Positions 44,700 through 52,593 of a stretch of DNA of 64,000 bases are shown here, in pieces. The stretch's first letter is position 1. Each line of letters begins with the position of its first letter. A program made the position numbers and the translations under genes. Source of the DNA: an uncultured Saprospiraceae bacterium (GTDB lineage Bacteria > Bacteroidota > Bacteroidia > Chitinophagales > Saprospiraceae); assembly GCA_937951615.1 (NCBI GenBank), contig CALFBH010000026.1, positions 62,001-126,000 on the forward strand. Reading direction: 5' to 3'. The notes beneath the pieces were generated by a model. It ran no database searches. It was not told the DNA's origin and saw only the letters and a program-made list of their open reading frames with translations.

Positions 44700-45605
44700 T
44701 CAAACCCTCCGCCCCCTAAAATGCTCAAACCAAGTCACTGTCATCAGCAAGAGCAAAAAACAATACACCACATCATCCAGTGGAATAGTACCTAGTCGAA
44801 TGCCCAGATTTTCAGCATTATTATACACCACAATTGGCGCAGCCGTCACACTACCAGTCAAGATACCATTCACTAGAAAAAAAGGAAACATACTAACGAT
44901 AAAAGCCAAGTAAAAACGACTCAGTCGCGCTCGTTTCTCCGTAAAAATATAATACATCAAAAACGCAGCCGTCAGCAGGAAAGTCGTCACGGTATACATC
45001 TTGCCCCAATGGATAATAGAAACCGTCAGTAAGGTCAGCACCAAGAGGTAGGTAATAATTGGTTCAATAGATTTCAACCAGTCTTTCTGCACATAATGAT
45101 TCAGGCATTCATAGACAAACACGCAGCCATAAGGAATCGTCACAAAAAACAACCATTCACCCAAAGGCAAACCAAAAACCTTCAGCGGTTCATAATAATA
45201 GTTCGGATTAAAGCCCCACACACCAATCTGCGTAAAATAAATATCCCAGGGAATAAAGACCAAAGCAGTCAGCAAGATAGCAGGCAGTAAATATTTCCAC
45301 TTTTTATAAAAATGTACCCGTCGGTCAAAGCTCAGTAAAAAAGGAAAAAGGATGGTAAGGAGGTTAATAAAAAGATAGAGATAAGCTGTTTCAAAAGACT
45401 GATAATGAGTAAGATTAGCTATGTCAAATTCAAGTTGATTCGGCGCAACAACATCCCTTGTCCACAAAACGATAACAGCAACCACCAAAGCCGACATCAC
45501 TGCCACTTGAGTGGTACCTATTTCTGCTAGTTTATCTAATTGCTTTTGCAATGTGTTAAGTTTAAGTTTGCCTTCCCGCGCCCTTCTATTCCCTAACCCC
45601 GACAA
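44700..45605 (-). CDS. crtY: Lycopene cyclase, fused CrtYc-CrtYd type
   Basis: 301 residues, about seven membrane helices. Two related halves carry family features: L-S-F-D-R-R-V-H-F-Y-K-K-W-K-Y, then F-I-P-W-D-I-Y-F-T-Q-x-G-V-W-G-F-N, P-L-G-E-W-L-F-F, and Y-x-C-V-Y-E at the membrane edge. It closes the ends of lycopene to beta-ionone rings (beta-carotene). The usual protein starts close to Y-L-F-I-N-L-L-T-I-L-F-P, so about 70 residues here, including a hydrophobic stretch, are extra; an internal Met at residue 37 is an alternative start. Third gene of a crtI-crtB-crtY set on the minus strand, 73 bp after crtB. Confidence 0.85.
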   Translation of the reverse strand: MSGLGNRRAREGKLKLNTLQKQLDKLAEIGTTQVAVMSALVVAVIVLWTRDVVAPNQLEFDIANLTHYQSFETAYLYLFINLLTILFPFLLSFDRRVHFYKKWKYLLPAILLTALVFIPWDIYFTQIGVWGFNPNYYYEPLKVFGLPLGEWLFFVTIPYGCVFVYECLNHYVQKDWLKSIEPIITYLLVLTLLTVSIIHWGKMYTVTTFLLTAAFLMYYIFTEKRARLSRFYLAFIVSMFPFFLVNGILTGSVTAAPIVVYNNAENLGIRLGTIPLDDVVYCFLLLLMTVTWFEHFRGRRV

Positions 45606-45678
45606 TAATCGGGGGAAATCTGCCCGCTTAGCAGTTTTGGAATTTGTTTTTGGTTTTTTGGTTTTTTTTTGAAAAAAA

Positions 45679-46521
45679 TCAGGCTTTCATCATGTTAAAC
45701 TGATGCCGAACTGCCGAACTACACAGCAAATATAACTTTCTTCCATCATTTACACGAATCCTTTCTTCCACGACTTGCGCTGCGGGGGCATTTTTTATTT
45801 TTGTAAACAATTTGGTATAATACACATAAGCCAAATAAACACCCAGCCTTGCTCCTCTCGGCAACTGAACAATCCCTTCATAAGCATGATCGAAATCAGC
45901 TTTTATATCCGCTTCAATCTGCGCTTTTTGTCTGTTGTCAAACTTCATATAATCCACCCCCGGGAAATACACCCGTCCGCGCTCATCATAGTCGCTTTTC
46001 ATGTCCCGCAAAAAATTGATTTTCTGAAAAGCTGCACCGAGGCTGCAGGCATGAGGCTTCAGTCGCTCATACTCCGCTTCATTGCCTTTGCAAAACACTT
46101 TCAAACACATCAGTCCGACAACCTCCGCTGAGCCATAAATATACGTTTTGTACAGGCTATCTTTATAATTACTGAAATGCAAATCCATTTCCATGCTATC
46201 CAGAAAAGGATCAATCAAATCCCGTCCAATACCATATTCTCGTACCACTTGCTGAAAAGTATGCAGCACTGGATTCAAACTAATCCCTTCCTCTATCGCC
46301 CGATAAGTATCTTCTCGAAAACGTTGCAACAAGACCGCTTTATCATGCTCATGAAAAGTATCCACAATCTCATCTGCAAAACGAACAAAGCCATAAATCG
46401 CATAAATCGGCGCACGCAACTCCTCACTGAATACCCGAATGCCCAGCGAAAAAGAAGTGCTGTACCGCTTGGTGATCAGTTCGCTACATTCCCCACATGT
46501 CTTGTCGTATAACTTCATCAT
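45679..46521 (-). CDS. crtB: Phytoene synthase
   Basis: 280 residues from the M-M-K-L-Y-D start; a longer frame to 46605 runs through repeat DNA and is rejected as start. The first aspartate-rich motif D-E-I-V-D (in F-A-D-E-I-V-D) and the second in L-R-D-M-K-S-D-Y-D-E-R-G-R-V-Y-F-P bind the Mg2+-diphosphate. It joins two geranylgeranyl diphosphates to phytoene. Other squalene-synthase family members are possible on motif alone, but neighbours crtI and crtY make phytoene synthase clear. The gap to crtI is filled by the short-word repeat. Confidence 0.93.
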   Translation of the reverse strand: MMKLYDKTCGECSELITKRYSTSFSLGIRVFSEELRAPIYAIYGFVRFADEIVDTFHEHDKAVLLQRFREDTYRAIEEGISLNPVLHTFQQVVREYGIGRDLIDPFLDSMEMDLHFSNYKDSLYKTYIYGSAEVVGLMCLKVFCKGNEAEYERLKPHACSLGAAFQKINFLRDMKSDYDERGRVYFPGVDYMKFDNRQKAQIEADIKADFDHAYEGIVQLPRGARLGVYLAYVYYTKLFTKIKNAPAAQVVEERIRVNDGRKLYLLCSSAVRHQFNMMKA

Positions 46522-46522
46522 C

Positions 46523-46620
46523 GTCGTGTTGTCGTGTTGTCCGGTTGCGAGTTGCGTGTTGTCCAGTTGCGAGTTGCGTAACACACAATAACTCGCAACT
46601 CGCAACCCGCCAACCCGCTT
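46523..46620. repeat. GAGTTGCG short-word repeat with inverted half
   Basis: Words of type GGTTGCGAGTTGCGTGTTGTCC on the plus strand, then their complements (ACTCGCAACTCGCAACCCGCC), so the crtI-crtB spacer can fold into a long hairpin. It resembles the repeat after oadB (20985-21033). Confidence 0.6.
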
Positions 46621-48096
46621 TCAAATAGCAAATTCTTTTTTCACTTCACCAGCCACCACCTGCCCTGAAATCAGCGAAGGCGGTACGCCCGGGCCAGGCG
46701 TCGTCAATTGTCCGGTGAAATATAAGTTTTTTACTTTTTTACTTTTTAAACGGGGTTTCAAAACAGCCGTCTGCATCAACGTATTCGCCAAGCCATAAGC
46801 ATTGCCCTTATAAGCATGATAATCCTCTTCAAAATCGCTGTGTGCATAGCTGCGTTTATACACCACAGCATCGCGAATACTTTGCCCCGTCAGGTCTTCC
46901 AGTCTGTCCATCACAATATTATAATACCGCTCTCTCATGCCCTCTTCTTCCTTCAAATCCGGTGCCAGTGGAATCAGCAAAAACAGATTTTCACAGCCTT
47001 CCGGTGCGCCTGATAAATCGGTCTTAGTTGTGCAGCAGGCGTAGAACAAAGGTTTCTCTGGCCAAGTCGGCTTTTCATAAATATCTATCGCATGTTGCTT
47101 GAAATTTTCATCGAAAAATAGATTATGATGCAATAGATTATCTAGCTTTTTATTCACGCCAAGATAAAACAATAAAGACGAAGGCGCCATGACCCGCTTA
47201 TCCCAATACTGCTCATCATACATCCGACAATGCGGCTTCAACAAATGCTGTTCTACATGATGATAATCAGCTCCGGCGACCACAATATCTGCCTCAAATT
47301 CATCCGTAGCTGTGACCACTTTTTTAGCTGCACCATCCGACACAACAATCTGCTGAACTTCCTGATTCAGTCGTATTTCCACGCCCAGCTCCTCAGCAAG
47401 ACTCACCATGCCTTCTATGATTTTGTGCATCCCACCTTTCGGATACCAAGTACCCAAAATCAAATCTGCATGATTCATCAGGCTATACATCGCAGGAGTT
47501 TTTTCGGGGGTTGCCCCCAAAAATAAAACCGGAAATTCCAGCAATTCAATCAACTTAGGATTTTTGAACAGCTTACGCACATGCCCCGACATCGAGCTAA
47601 ACATCTGCAAACGAAACAAGGACTTCAGCACCCGCATATCCGCAAATTCCAGCATAGAAAGTCCCGGTTTATACACAAATTCATTGATTCCCACCTCATA
47701 TTTATAAGCCGCTTCTTTCAAAAATTTATCCAGATTTTTGCTACTGCCCAGCTCATGCTCCTCAAACAAAGCATACAAAGCCTCCCTACTCGCCGGAATA
47801 TCCATCACCTCATCTTTCCCGAAAAATATGCTATAGGCAGGATCAAGTCGCAGCAAGTCATAATAATCAGACACCTGCTTCCCGAATGCAGCAAAGTATT
47901 TATCAAAAACATCCGGCATCCAGTACCAACTCGGTCCCATGTCAAAGGTAAAACCCTCCGCCTCAAACTTCCGCGCCCGACCACCCGCCAGGCTATTCTT
48001 TTCCAGTATCGTGACCTGATAACCGTCCCGCGCCAAAAAGGATGCAGCCGACAAACCCGCTATCCCCGCCCCTATCACTATGACCTTTTTTGACAT
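46621..48096 (-). CDS. crtI: Phytoene desaturase
   Basis: 491 residues, full length. An N-terminal FAD-binding dinucleotide fold (V-I-V-I-G-A-G-I-A-G-L-S-A-A) leads to the CrtI motif G-F-T-F-D-M-G-P-S-W-Y-W-M-P, and the C-terminal motif L-Y-F-T-G-Q-L-T-T-P-G-P-G-V-P-P-S-L-I-S-G. It introduces the double bonds turning phytoene into lycopene. First gene of the crtI-crtB-crtY operon, which together with geranylgeranyl diphosphate would make beta-carotene; later modification genes (hydroxylase, ketolase) are not in the window. No clear -7 box is seen upstream. Confidence 0.93.
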   Translation of the reverse strand: MSKKVIVIGAGIAGLSAASFLARDGYQVTILEKNSLAGGRARKFEAEGFTFDMGPSWYWMPDVFDKYFAAFGKQVSDYYDLLRLDPAYSIFFGKDEVMDIPASREALYALFEEHELGSSKNLDKFLKEAAYKYEVGINEFVYKPGLSMLEFADMRVLKSLFRLQMFSSMSGHVRKLFKNPKLIELLEFPVLFLGATPEKTPAMYSLMNHADLILGTWYPKGGMHKIIEGMVSLAEELGVEIRLNQEVQQIVVSDGAAKKVVTATDEFEADIVVAGADYHHVEQHLLKPHCRMYDEQYWDKRVMAPSSLLFYLGVNKKLDNLLHHNLFFDENFKQHAIDIYEKPTWPEKPLFYACCTTKTDLSGAPEGCENLFLLIPLAPDLKEEEGMRERYYNIVMDRLEDLTGQSIRDAVVYKRSYAHSDFEEDYHAYKGNAYGLANTLMQTAVLKPRLKSKKVKNLYFTGQLTTPGPGVPPSLISGQVVAGEVKKEFAI

Positions 48097-48163
48097 TTTC
48101 TATTTTATAATATTAACGAACGCAAAAAGAAACACTTGAAGTGTTTTTTTGTTCAAATCTACC

Positions 48164-48187
48164 CGTACCGACGGCTTTAGTTGTCGC
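48164..48187 (+). repeat. CGTACCGACG repeat, copy 1
   Basis: A 24-bp unit beginning CGTACCGACGGC and ending GTTGTCGC. It has a short internal hairpin (CGACG against TGTCG). It lies in the 48097-48472 gap between crtI and the ROCO gene. A small AACACTT/AAGTGTT hairpin with a T-run sits at 48131-48150. Confidence 0.6.
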
Positions 48188-48281
48188 TTCTGTGCAAAGT
48201 GAAAAACTAGTAAATTTTATAGCATTTTTATCTATATTTACACTCAATGTACCAGCGACTTCATAAATTGACCGTGAATCC

Positions 48282-48305
48282 CGTACCGACGATTTTAGCC
48301 GTCGC
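48282..48305 (+). repeat. CGTACCGACG repeat, copy 2
   Basis: Same orientation as copy 1: begins CGTACCGACGAT and ends GCCGTCGC, 18 of 24 or more positions shared with copy 1. Confidence 0.6.
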
Positions 48306-48421
48306 AAGCGTGAAAACTAAATTTATAAATAGCTGATTTTTTTAGCAAAAAACCTTACTGTACTGTTCGCAAAAGCGGCATCTCCTGCTAAAATCAGAAC
48401 CAATCCATCGTACACCAACAA

Positions 48422-48445
48422 GCGACGACTAAAGGCGTCGGTACG
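48422..48445 (-). repeat. CGTACCGACG repeat, copy 3, inverted
   Basis: Reads GCGACGACTAAAGG then CGTCGGTACG on the plus strand: the reverse complement of the unit. It ends 28 nt before the ROCO start codon. Confidence 0.6.
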
Positions 48446-48472
48446 AGGGCGATTAACACAAAACAAACCACC

Positions 48473-51448
48473 ATGTCATACGAAATAGCACTCGAAAGAA
48501 TAGCCAAAGCCAGAAAAGAGAAGTCCACTTACCTAAATTTGTCAAGATTGAGCTTAGATAAAATACCAAGGCAATTGAATAACCTTCCATATATATTGAG
48601 ACTTGACTTGAGCACTAACAAGCTAAATAAAATTGAAAGACTAAAAGGATTTCATAACCTAAAAGAGCTCTATTTATACAACAATAAGATTAATAAAATT
48701 GAAAACTTAGAAAACTTTACTAAACTTACAGAACTTTGGTTAGACAACAATTTAATATCTGAGCTTGAGAACTTAGAGAAACTAACCAATTTAAATGTTC
48801 TACGGTTAAACGACAATCAAATAAGCAAAATTGAAAGTTTAGAAAACTTAGCTAAACTAACAGAATTGTTGATAAAAAATAATCGGATAGATAACACTCA
48901 AGGGTTAGATAAGCAAATGAGGCTGAAAGTGCTTGATTTAACAAATAATCAATTGACAAAAATTGAAGGATTACATGGTTTAGTTAAAATTGAAAGGCTT
49001 CAATTAAGTCAAAATCAAATCAGTAAAATTGAAAATTTAGAAAACTTAGCTAAACTTAAAATCCTCAAGTTACAAAAAAACAATATTAGTGAAATAGAAG
49101 GTCTCGATAAATTAACTAACCTCACACAACTTTGGCTGCAAAACAACCAAATCACTGAAATAAAAGGACTCGATAATTTAACACAACTCTCAATACTTAC
49201 TCTGGGAAACAACCAAATCAATGAAATCAAAGGACTCGATAAATTAAAACAACTCACACAACTTTGGCTGGGAAACAACCAAATCAATGAAATCAAAGGA
49301 CTCAATAAATTAACCAACCTCACACAACTTTGGCTGCAAAACAATCAAATTAGTAAAATTCCTTTATCCTTGTTGGACTTTAAGCTAAATATTCTTTGGA
49401 CAACAGCTTACATTGAAAAAGGCATCTCCATTGGAGACAACCCTATCACCACCCCACCCATAGAAACTGTACAACAAGGCAATAAAGCCATCCGAAACTA
49501 TTATAAACAACTCCAAAAAGGCAAAAAGCAATACCTCTTAGAAGCCAAACTCCTCCTAGTCGGCTCTGGCGGTGCGGGAAAAACCACCCTCGCAAAAAAA
49601 ATAAAAGAAGGCATAGACGCAACTCCGCCAACAGAAGACGATACCACACGAGGCATAGAAATCCACCATTATGACTTCCCTGTTACCGCCAAAGAAAAAC
49701 TAAAAGACCAAAATTTCCGCATGAACATCTGGGACTTCGGCGGACAGGAAATCTATCATTCTACTCATCAGTTTTTCCTCACTCGTCGTTCTTTATATGT
49801 ACTGGTCATGGATGCCCGTACCGAAGGCAATCATGTCAATTACTGGTCGCAGGTCGTCGATTTATTGAGCGAAGGTAGCCCAATGCTTATTGTAGAAAAT
49901 CAAAAACAGGGCTACAAACAGGTCGCTTTTAATTTCCCTGCTTATCAAGCTCGTTTTCCGAATATATGCGGACCGATGATGCACAGCAATTTCAAAGATG
50001 AACCTCAAACACTGGAAAAAATCATTGCAGCCATCAAGTATCATATCCAATTCCTGCCCGGCATAGGCGATGAACTCCCAGAAGCCTGGGTCAATGTCCG
50101 CAAAGCCATAGAAAAAGAGGAAGCGGCAGGCAAAAATTATATCAGCATAGAGCGTTATGTAGAGCTTTGTGAAATAGAAGAACTGAACTATCAGCAGGCA
50201 TTGCGACTAAGTAGTGATTATCTGCATCCAGTAGGCGTGTTTTTGCATTTTCAAAATAATCCTGTGCTGAAAAATACCGTTATTCTCAAAAACACTTGGG
50301 CAACGGATGCTGTGTATGCGGTATTGAAACATGATAAAATTGTCAAAGAAACGCAAGGACGTTTTAGCAAAGTTGATCTAAATGATATCTGGTCTGCGCC
50401 AAAATACGAACGCAAGCAAGGTGAATTGTTGGAACTCATGAAAGAGTTTGAAATTTGCTACCAGACAGATGATGGACAAACTTATATTGCTCCGCAACTT
50501 CTACCAGATAAACAGCCAAAATACCATTTGCCGAAAGGCATAAATACCACGTTGTTTTATGATTATGGCTTTATGCCAAAAGGTTTATTGCATCGTTTTA
50601 TCGTCCGCAATCACCGACTGATTGTGCGGGAAGAATGGATGTGGCAACAGGGCGTTGTGCTGCATCTCGACGAGCATACTTATGCAACCGTCATTGAAAG
50701 TTATGATAATAAACAAATCCATATCCAATGTGTCGGTGAGCAGCCCAAGAAGTTGATGGATAAAATCACGCATGAAATTGATGCCATCAATCACACATTC
50801 AAGCGTATAAAAGTGGAGAAAAAGGTGCGCTGCAATTGCAGGATTTGCAAGGGTGCTGTACCAACAACAGAAAAAGAAGCTCCCACTTATTACGACTATA
50901 GTGATTTGGAACGCCGTCTCGCAAGACGAAAAGCTACCATTGAATGTAAATTTAGCTATGATGATGTCAATGTCGTAGATTTGCTGTTGGATGTTTTCAC
51001 TCACTTGCCCGGTCAGACAGGGCAAACCAAAATTTTCATCAGCTATTCTAAAGAAGATGTAACTTTCAAAAATGAGTTGATTAAGTTTTTACAACCTTTA
51101 GAACCACAAATAGCACTTTTTCACGACCGTCAAATCCTACCTGGCAATAAATGGGATGATGAAATTCAAAAAGAGTTAAAAAGTTCTGACATTATACTTT
51201 GTCTCGTCAGTTCCGATTTTTTGGCGACTGAATATGTTATGGAAACAGAAATCCCTATTGCACTTGACATGCAAGAATCAGGGCAGGCAGTCGTCATTCC
51301 CGTCATCCTCAGACCTTGTGGATGGAAAGACACAGCACTTGCAAATTTTAATGCCTTGCCTAGCAAAGGTATTGATGTAGATAGTTTTGATAGTAGAGAT
51401 AAAGCCTGGAAAGCCGTCTATGATGGTATTAGGAAAGTGATTGCTTGA
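48473..51448 (+). CDS. ROCO protein: LRR-Roc-COR-TIR
   Basis: 991 residues. About 12 SDS22-type leucine-rich repeats of 22 residues cover 20-310. A Roc GTPase follows: P-loop G364-S-G-G-A-G-K-T371 and switch D421-F-G-G-Q425. The G4 position reads V-E-N-Q-K-Q-G, not N-K-x-D, so guanine specificity may be altered. The COR dimerisation domain covers about 530-780, then a C787-x-C-x-x-C792 cluster. Residues 853-991 are a TIR domain (F-I-S-Y-S-K-E-D, F-H-D-R-Q-I-L-P-G, W-D-D-E-I, catalytic-type Glu in the V-M-E-T-E-I region). Known bacterial TIRs cleave NAD+ or signal with ADP-ribose derivatives, and NLR-like proteins sense phage. I infer a ligand-sensing immune or cell-death switch. No signal peptide; cytoplasmic. 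Confidence 0.9.
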   Translation: MSYEIALERIAKARKEKSTYLNLSRLSLDKIPRQLNNLPYILRLDLSTNKLNKIERLKGFHNLKELYLYNNKINKIENLENFTKLTELWLDNNLISELENLEKLTNLNVLRLNDNQISKIESLENLAKLTELLIKNNRIDNTQGLDKQMRLKVLDLTNNQLTKIEGLHGLVKIERLQLSQNQISKIENLENLAKLKILKLQKNNISEIEGLDKLTNLTQLWLQNNQITEIKGLDNLTQLSILTLGNNQINEIKGLDKLKQLTQLWLGNNQINEIKGLNKLTNLTQLWLQNNQISKIPLSLLDFKLNILWTTAYIEKGISIGDNPITTPPIETVQQGNKAIRNYYKQLQKGKKQYLLEAKLLLVGSGGAGKTTLAKKIKEGIDATPPTEDDTTRGIEIHHYDFPVTAKEKLKDQNFRMNIWDFGGQEIYHSTHQFFLTRRSLYVLVMDARTEGNHVNYWSQVVDLLSEGSPMLIVENQKQGYKQVAFNFPAYQARFPNICGPMMHSNFKDEPQTLEKIIAAIKYHIQFLPGIGDELPEAWVNVRKAIEKEEAAGKNYISIERYVELCEIEELNYQQALRLSSDYLHPVGVFLHFQNNPVLKNTVILKNTWATDAVYAVLKHDKIVKETQGRFSKVDLNDIWSAPKYERKQGELLELMKEFEICYQTDDGQTYIAPQLLPDKQPKYHLPKGINTTLFYDYGFMPKGLLHRFIVRNHRLIVREEWMWQQGVVLHLDEHTYATVIESYDNKQIHIQCVGEQPKKLMDKITHEIDAINHTFKRIKVEKKVRCNCRICKGAVPTTEKEAPTYYDYSDLERRLARRKATIECKFSYDDVNVVDLLLDVFTHLPGQTGQTKIFISYSKEDVTFKNELIKFLQPLEPQIALFHDRQILPGNKWDDEIQKELKSSDIILCLVSSDFLATEYVMETEIPIALDMQESGQAVVIPVILRPCGWKDTALANFNALPSKGIDVDSFDSRDKAWKAVYDGIRKVIA
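49140..49345 (+). repeat. Near-identical tandem 66-bp LRR units
   Basis: Units coding N-N-Q-I-N-E-I-K-G-L-D-K-L follow at 66-bp spacing with nearly identical DNA (GGAAACAACCAAATCAATG repeats exactly at 49204-49222 and 49270-49288). Recent duplication of single LRRs is implied. Confidence 0.75.
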
Positions 51449-51454
51449 TTGCTT

Positions 51455-51507
51455 TATTCGTAATTGATTCATTCGTAATTCGTAATTAAATCATTCGTGC
51501 ATTCGTG
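51455..51507 (-). repeat. ATTCGTAAT short-word repeat
   Basis: ATTCGTAATTGATTC, ATTCGTAATTCGTAATT and ATTCGTGCATTCGTGG directly follow the ROCO stop codon: the complement of the ATTACGAAT words found elsewhere. Confidence 0.45.
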
Positions 51508-51568
51508 GCTAAGTTCATCTAACAAGGCTTTAGCCCAAGCATTTTTTTAAAATCTTCCGAAAAAATGT

Positions 51569-51576
51569 TATTTTTG
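51569..51576 (+). promoter_or_regulatory. -7 promoter box of the LEA-like gene
   Basis: TATTTTTG matches TAnnTTTG, 50 nt before the ATG at 51627. No TTG at the -33 distance, which may point to control by another factor. Confidence 0.45.
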
Positions 51577-51626
51577 TGCGTTTTCAACATTCAAATGCTC
51601 ATTCATTCTTAAAAATTTGAAAAATC

Positions 51627-52493
51627 ATGCTCAACAAGCTTATTAATTCAGTTAAAAACATATTTAGTTCAGAAAATCTGGACAAAGTCAAAGACGTAGC
51701 CGGAGACCTCGTAGAAAAGGCTAGCGAAAAAGCAGACGACCTGACGGAAGTTGCCAGCAACCTTGCAGAAAAAGCCGCAGAAAAAGCGGGTGACCTCAAG
51801 GAAGTTGCAGAAGACTTAGCAGAAAAAGCTGCTGATAAAGCAGGCGACTTGAAAGATGTCGCTATGGAAAAGACAAAAGACCTACGCGAAAATGCTACTG
51901 AAATGGCAGACAAAGCAATGGACAAAGCAGGCGATTTGAAAGACGCCGCTGTCGCAAAAGCAGGTGACCTGAAAGATGCGGCTGGTGATCTTGCAGAAAA
52001 AGCGACCGATAAAGCTGCTGATCTTAAGGATGCCGCAGCTGCAAAAGCAGGCGATTTGAAAGACGGTGCTGCTAATATCGCAGATAAAGCTGCCGACAAA
52101 GCAGGCGGTCTCAAGGACGCTGTAGTCGATAAAGCAGGTGATGCCAAAAACGCTGTCGCCGATGCTGCCGGAAACGTAAAAGACGGTGCTGCTAATATCG
52201 TGAGTAATGCAGCAGATAAGGCTGGTGACGCTAAGGATGCTATCGCAGGCGGCGCAGGCAAGCTTGCCGACAAAGCTGGAGACGTAAAAGATGCCGCTGC
52301 TGCAAAAGCAGGTGACGCAGGCGGAGGGTTCTCTGATTTGGTGTCGGAAGCTAAAGACGCTTTATCAGGTAAGTTTGGTGATGCTAAGGATGCCATCACA
52401 GACGGTGCAAGCAACCTTGCAGACAAAGCAGGTGATACGATAAAAGATGCAGCTAAAGATTTGCTCGATGATGCAGGTGATGTAGTATCTTAA
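51627..52493 (+). CDS. LEA-like 11-mer repeat protein
   Basis: 288 residues, almost all in amphipathic helix-forming 11-residue repeats of the type A-A-D-K-A-G-D-L-K-D-A. The first 20 residues (MLNKLINSVKNIFSSENLDK) are a short helix. No signal peptide, no Cys, no Trp, rich in Ala, Lys, Asp. This matches group 3 late-embryogenesis-abundant proteins, which protect proteins and membranes in drying or freezing and are unfolded in water. YtxH-like or apolipoprotein-like helical repeats are related alternatives. It stands alone with its own promoter box and a perfect palindromic terminator. A long antisense open frame (51599-52426) is a by-product of the repeats. Confidence 0.83.
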   Translation: MLNKLINSVKNIFSSENLDKVKDVAGDLVEKASEKADDLTEVASNLAEKAAEKAGDLKEVAEDLAEKAADKAGDLKDVAMEKTKDLRENATEMADKAMDKAGDLKDAAVAKAGDLKDAAGDLAEKATDKAADLKDAAAAKAGDLKDGAANIADKAADKAGGLKDAVVDKAGDAKNAVADAAGNVKDGAANIVSNAADKAGDAKDAIAGGAGKLADKAGDVKDAAAAKAGDAGGGFSDLVSEAKDALSGKFGDAKDAITDGASNLADKAGDTIKDAAKDLLDDAGDVVS

Positions 52494-52510
52494 AACAGAC
52501 GACGACACAT

Positions 52511-52570
52511 AAAAAACGGCGGAAAAGTAAAGACAATTCATGAATTGTCTTTACTTTTCCGCCGTTTTTT
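52511..52570. terminator. 60-bp perfect palindrome, bidirectional terminator
   Basis: The arms 52511-52540 and 52541-52570 are exact complements with no spacer; the core reads GACAATTCATGAATTGTC and the ends are A6/T6. It separates the LEA-like gene and the converging coiled-coil gene. Confidence 0.88.
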
Positions 52571-52593
52571 TATCGACCATCAATCGCCCTCAA

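Noticed and set aside
47581-48093. Plus-strand open frame of 170 codons
   Set aside because: Lies wholly inside crtI on the other strand and has no domain; crtI is a certain gene.
48131-48150. AACACTT/AAGTGTT hairpin with T-run as terminator
   Set aside because: No plus-strand gene ends upstream of it and the loop would be very short; not listed as a terminator.
48113-48307. Minus-strand open frame between crtI and ROCO
   Set aside because: Runs through the CGTACCGACG repeats and has no domain; judged non-coding.
51599-52426. Long minus-strand open frame (275 codons) rich in Ala/Ser/Pro
   Set aside because: It is the antisense of the LEA-like 11-mer repeats; the periodic coding sequence leaves the opposite frame free of stops. 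No start context or recognisable domain.
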